Below, piece after piece: positions 63,242 through 64,000 of a stretch of DNA of 64,000 nucleotides. Within the stretch, counting starts at the first letter, position 1; each line of letters opens with the position of its first letter. The notes under the pieces are model-generated. The model was given only the letters and a program-made list of their open reading frames with translations. It was not told the DNA's origin and did not search any database. The stretch is from NCBI RefSeq assembly GCF_024343675.1, contig NZ_RJUD01000015.1, positions 37,384 to 101,383 on the forward strand, read 5' to 3'. Both the position numbers and the translations under genes were made by a program. This DNA is from Lacihabitans sp. CS3-21. Lineage in GTDB: Bacteria; Bacteroidota; Bacteroidia; Cytophagales; Spirosomataceae.

Positions 63242-64000
63242 ATGAGTAATGTTCTTTTTTGGTTCAGAAATGATTTGAGGCTACACGACAATGAGGCTTT
63301 TTGTAAAGCTGCTCAAATGGGTGCAGTAGTTCCTGTCTATGTTATCGACACGCGATTACTTAAAAATACTTTTTTAGGTTTTAAGCGAACGGGCAAGTTT
63401 CGTTTGAAATTCTTACTGGAGTCTCTAGCAGATTTAAAAACCCAACTACAATCTTTGGGCTCAGATCTTATTGTGAAGGTAGGGATTCCCGAAAATGAAC
63501 TTTTTGAAATCGCTGTTAAGTATAATGTGGAGTTTGTGGTTACATCCAAAGAGGTTACCCAAGAAGAAACCAGTGTAGAAGCAGCATTTTCTCAAAAACT
63601 CAAGACAAAAAACATTGATATTGAGATGTATTGGGGCAACACACTCATTCATGTTAGAGATCTTCCTTTTCAGATACATTTTGTTCCGGATATTTTTACC
63701 GATTTCAGGAAAAAGGTAGAAAACTTTTGGAAAGTAAGAAGAACATTTGAAACCATAACAAAACTTGATTCTCCAGATGATTTGGAGGAAAGCTTGATTC
63801 CAAAACTCTTGGATTTGGGATATGAGCATTTTGAAAAACATCCCAAAGATATTATGGGTTTAGATGGCGGCGAAACTGCAGCTTTAAAGCGTCTTCAAGA
63901 ATATATTTGGGATAAGGAACTCATACATACTTACAAACAAACAAGAAACGGTCTTTTAGGCAAGGATTATTCCTCCAAGTTTTCAGTTTATTTAAGCTTA
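63242..64000 (+). CDS. DASH-family cryptochrome/photolyase, 3' end cut by the window
   Basis: The first 253 residues of a light-dependent flavoprotein. The N-terminal photolyase (alpha/beta) domain begins LFWFRNDLRLHDNEAF and is complete. The start of the FAD-binding domain is visible at the end: GGETAALKRLQEYIW, YKQTRNGLLGKDYSSKFS, a block characteristic of CRY-DASH. These repair single-stranded or loop-exposed cyclobutane dimers in blue light. The remaining ~180 residues lie beyond position 64000, so catalytic completeness cannot be judged. Confidence 0.9.
   Translation, partial: MSNVLFWFRNDLRLHDNEAFCKAAQMGAVVPVYVIDTRLLKNTFLGFKRTGKFRLKFLLESLADLKTQLQSLGSDLIVKVGIPENELFEIAVKYNVEFVVTSKEVTQEETSVEAAFSQKLKTKNIDIEMYWGNTLIHVRDLPFQIHFVPDIFTDFRKKVENFWKVRRTFETITKLDSPDDLEESLIPKLLDLGYEHFEKHPKDIMGLDGGETAALKRLQEYIWDKELIHTYKQTRNGLLGKDYSSKFSVYLSL

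Overview
The window looks like chromosomal DNA of a Bacteroidota bacterium, most likely of the Cytophagales type; the genus is not certain. Evidence seen directly: A+T-rich sequence; TAnnTTTG-type promoter -7 boxes; TonB-dependent receptors with carboxypeptidase-like N-terminal domains; a FadL/OmpP1 porin; lineage-typical families (BT_3928-like DoxX, DUF1599, DUF2911, LytTR/TPR-kinase pair, BatB/BatC-like proteins, DUF547); and a short archaeal/eukaryotic-type prolyl-tRNA synthetase. No rRNA, tRNA, CRISPR array, prophage or transposase was recognised. Most genes are intact and closely packed, separated by clear hairpin terminators.

Layout. 0-3.1 kb: folP divergent from a DUF1599 / BT_3928-like / aroK operon (folate, redox, shikimate). 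3.2-8.3 kb: surface-glycan genes (multi-pass GT-C-like protein, two nucleotide-sugar epimerases, a DPM1-like GT2). 8.4-15.3 kb: FadL-like porin, aromatic/serine-rich lipoprotein, proS, SlyD-like PPIase, metF and a duplicated DUF3471-like secreted protein. 15.3-28 kb: TonB receptor, AddA-like helicase-nuclease, prfC, acyl desaturase, GH25 lysozyme, pgi and a LysM protein with a dead transglycosylase-like domain. 28-35 kb: GH30 glycosidase; a carbamoyltransferase-DUF5989-SxtJ cassette; then purC-alaA-DUF456 on the minus strand. 35-42 kb: abutting PIG-L / VWA / TPR operon and a modular subtilase. 42-48 kb: a membrane pyrophosphatase fused to an OmpA domain, a TauE exporter, CvfB and an M20 peptidase. 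47.9-49.5 kb: a small accessory island of three unrecognised ORFs next to a hairpin-rich spacer. 49.5-64 kb: Nif3-like protein, zinc-ribbon coiled coil, a 16-bp modular repeat array, a haem-c plus PHM-type copper lipoprotein, LytTR regulator and TPR kinase, DUF2911, a divergent SDR, DUF202, a large Oar-like TonB receptor, a CrtA-like protein, DUF547 and the start of a DASH cryptochrome.

How the genes work together. Housekeeping enzymes (folP, aroK, metF, purC, alaA, pgi, proS, prfC) sit among envelope functions. The less ordinary content is at the envelope: an ion pump with a peptidoglycan-binding tail, a LysM pseudoenzyme, a carbamoylation cassette with two small membrane proteins, a PIG-L/BatB/BatC operon and a lipoprotein carrying all six copper ligands of PHM-type monooxygenases behind a C-x4-C-H haem motif. 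No single large new defence or mobile system is visible. The best candidates for undescribed biology are the pyrophosphatase-OmpA fusion, the copper/haem lipoprotein, the carbamoyltransferase cassette and the 47.9-49.5 kb island.
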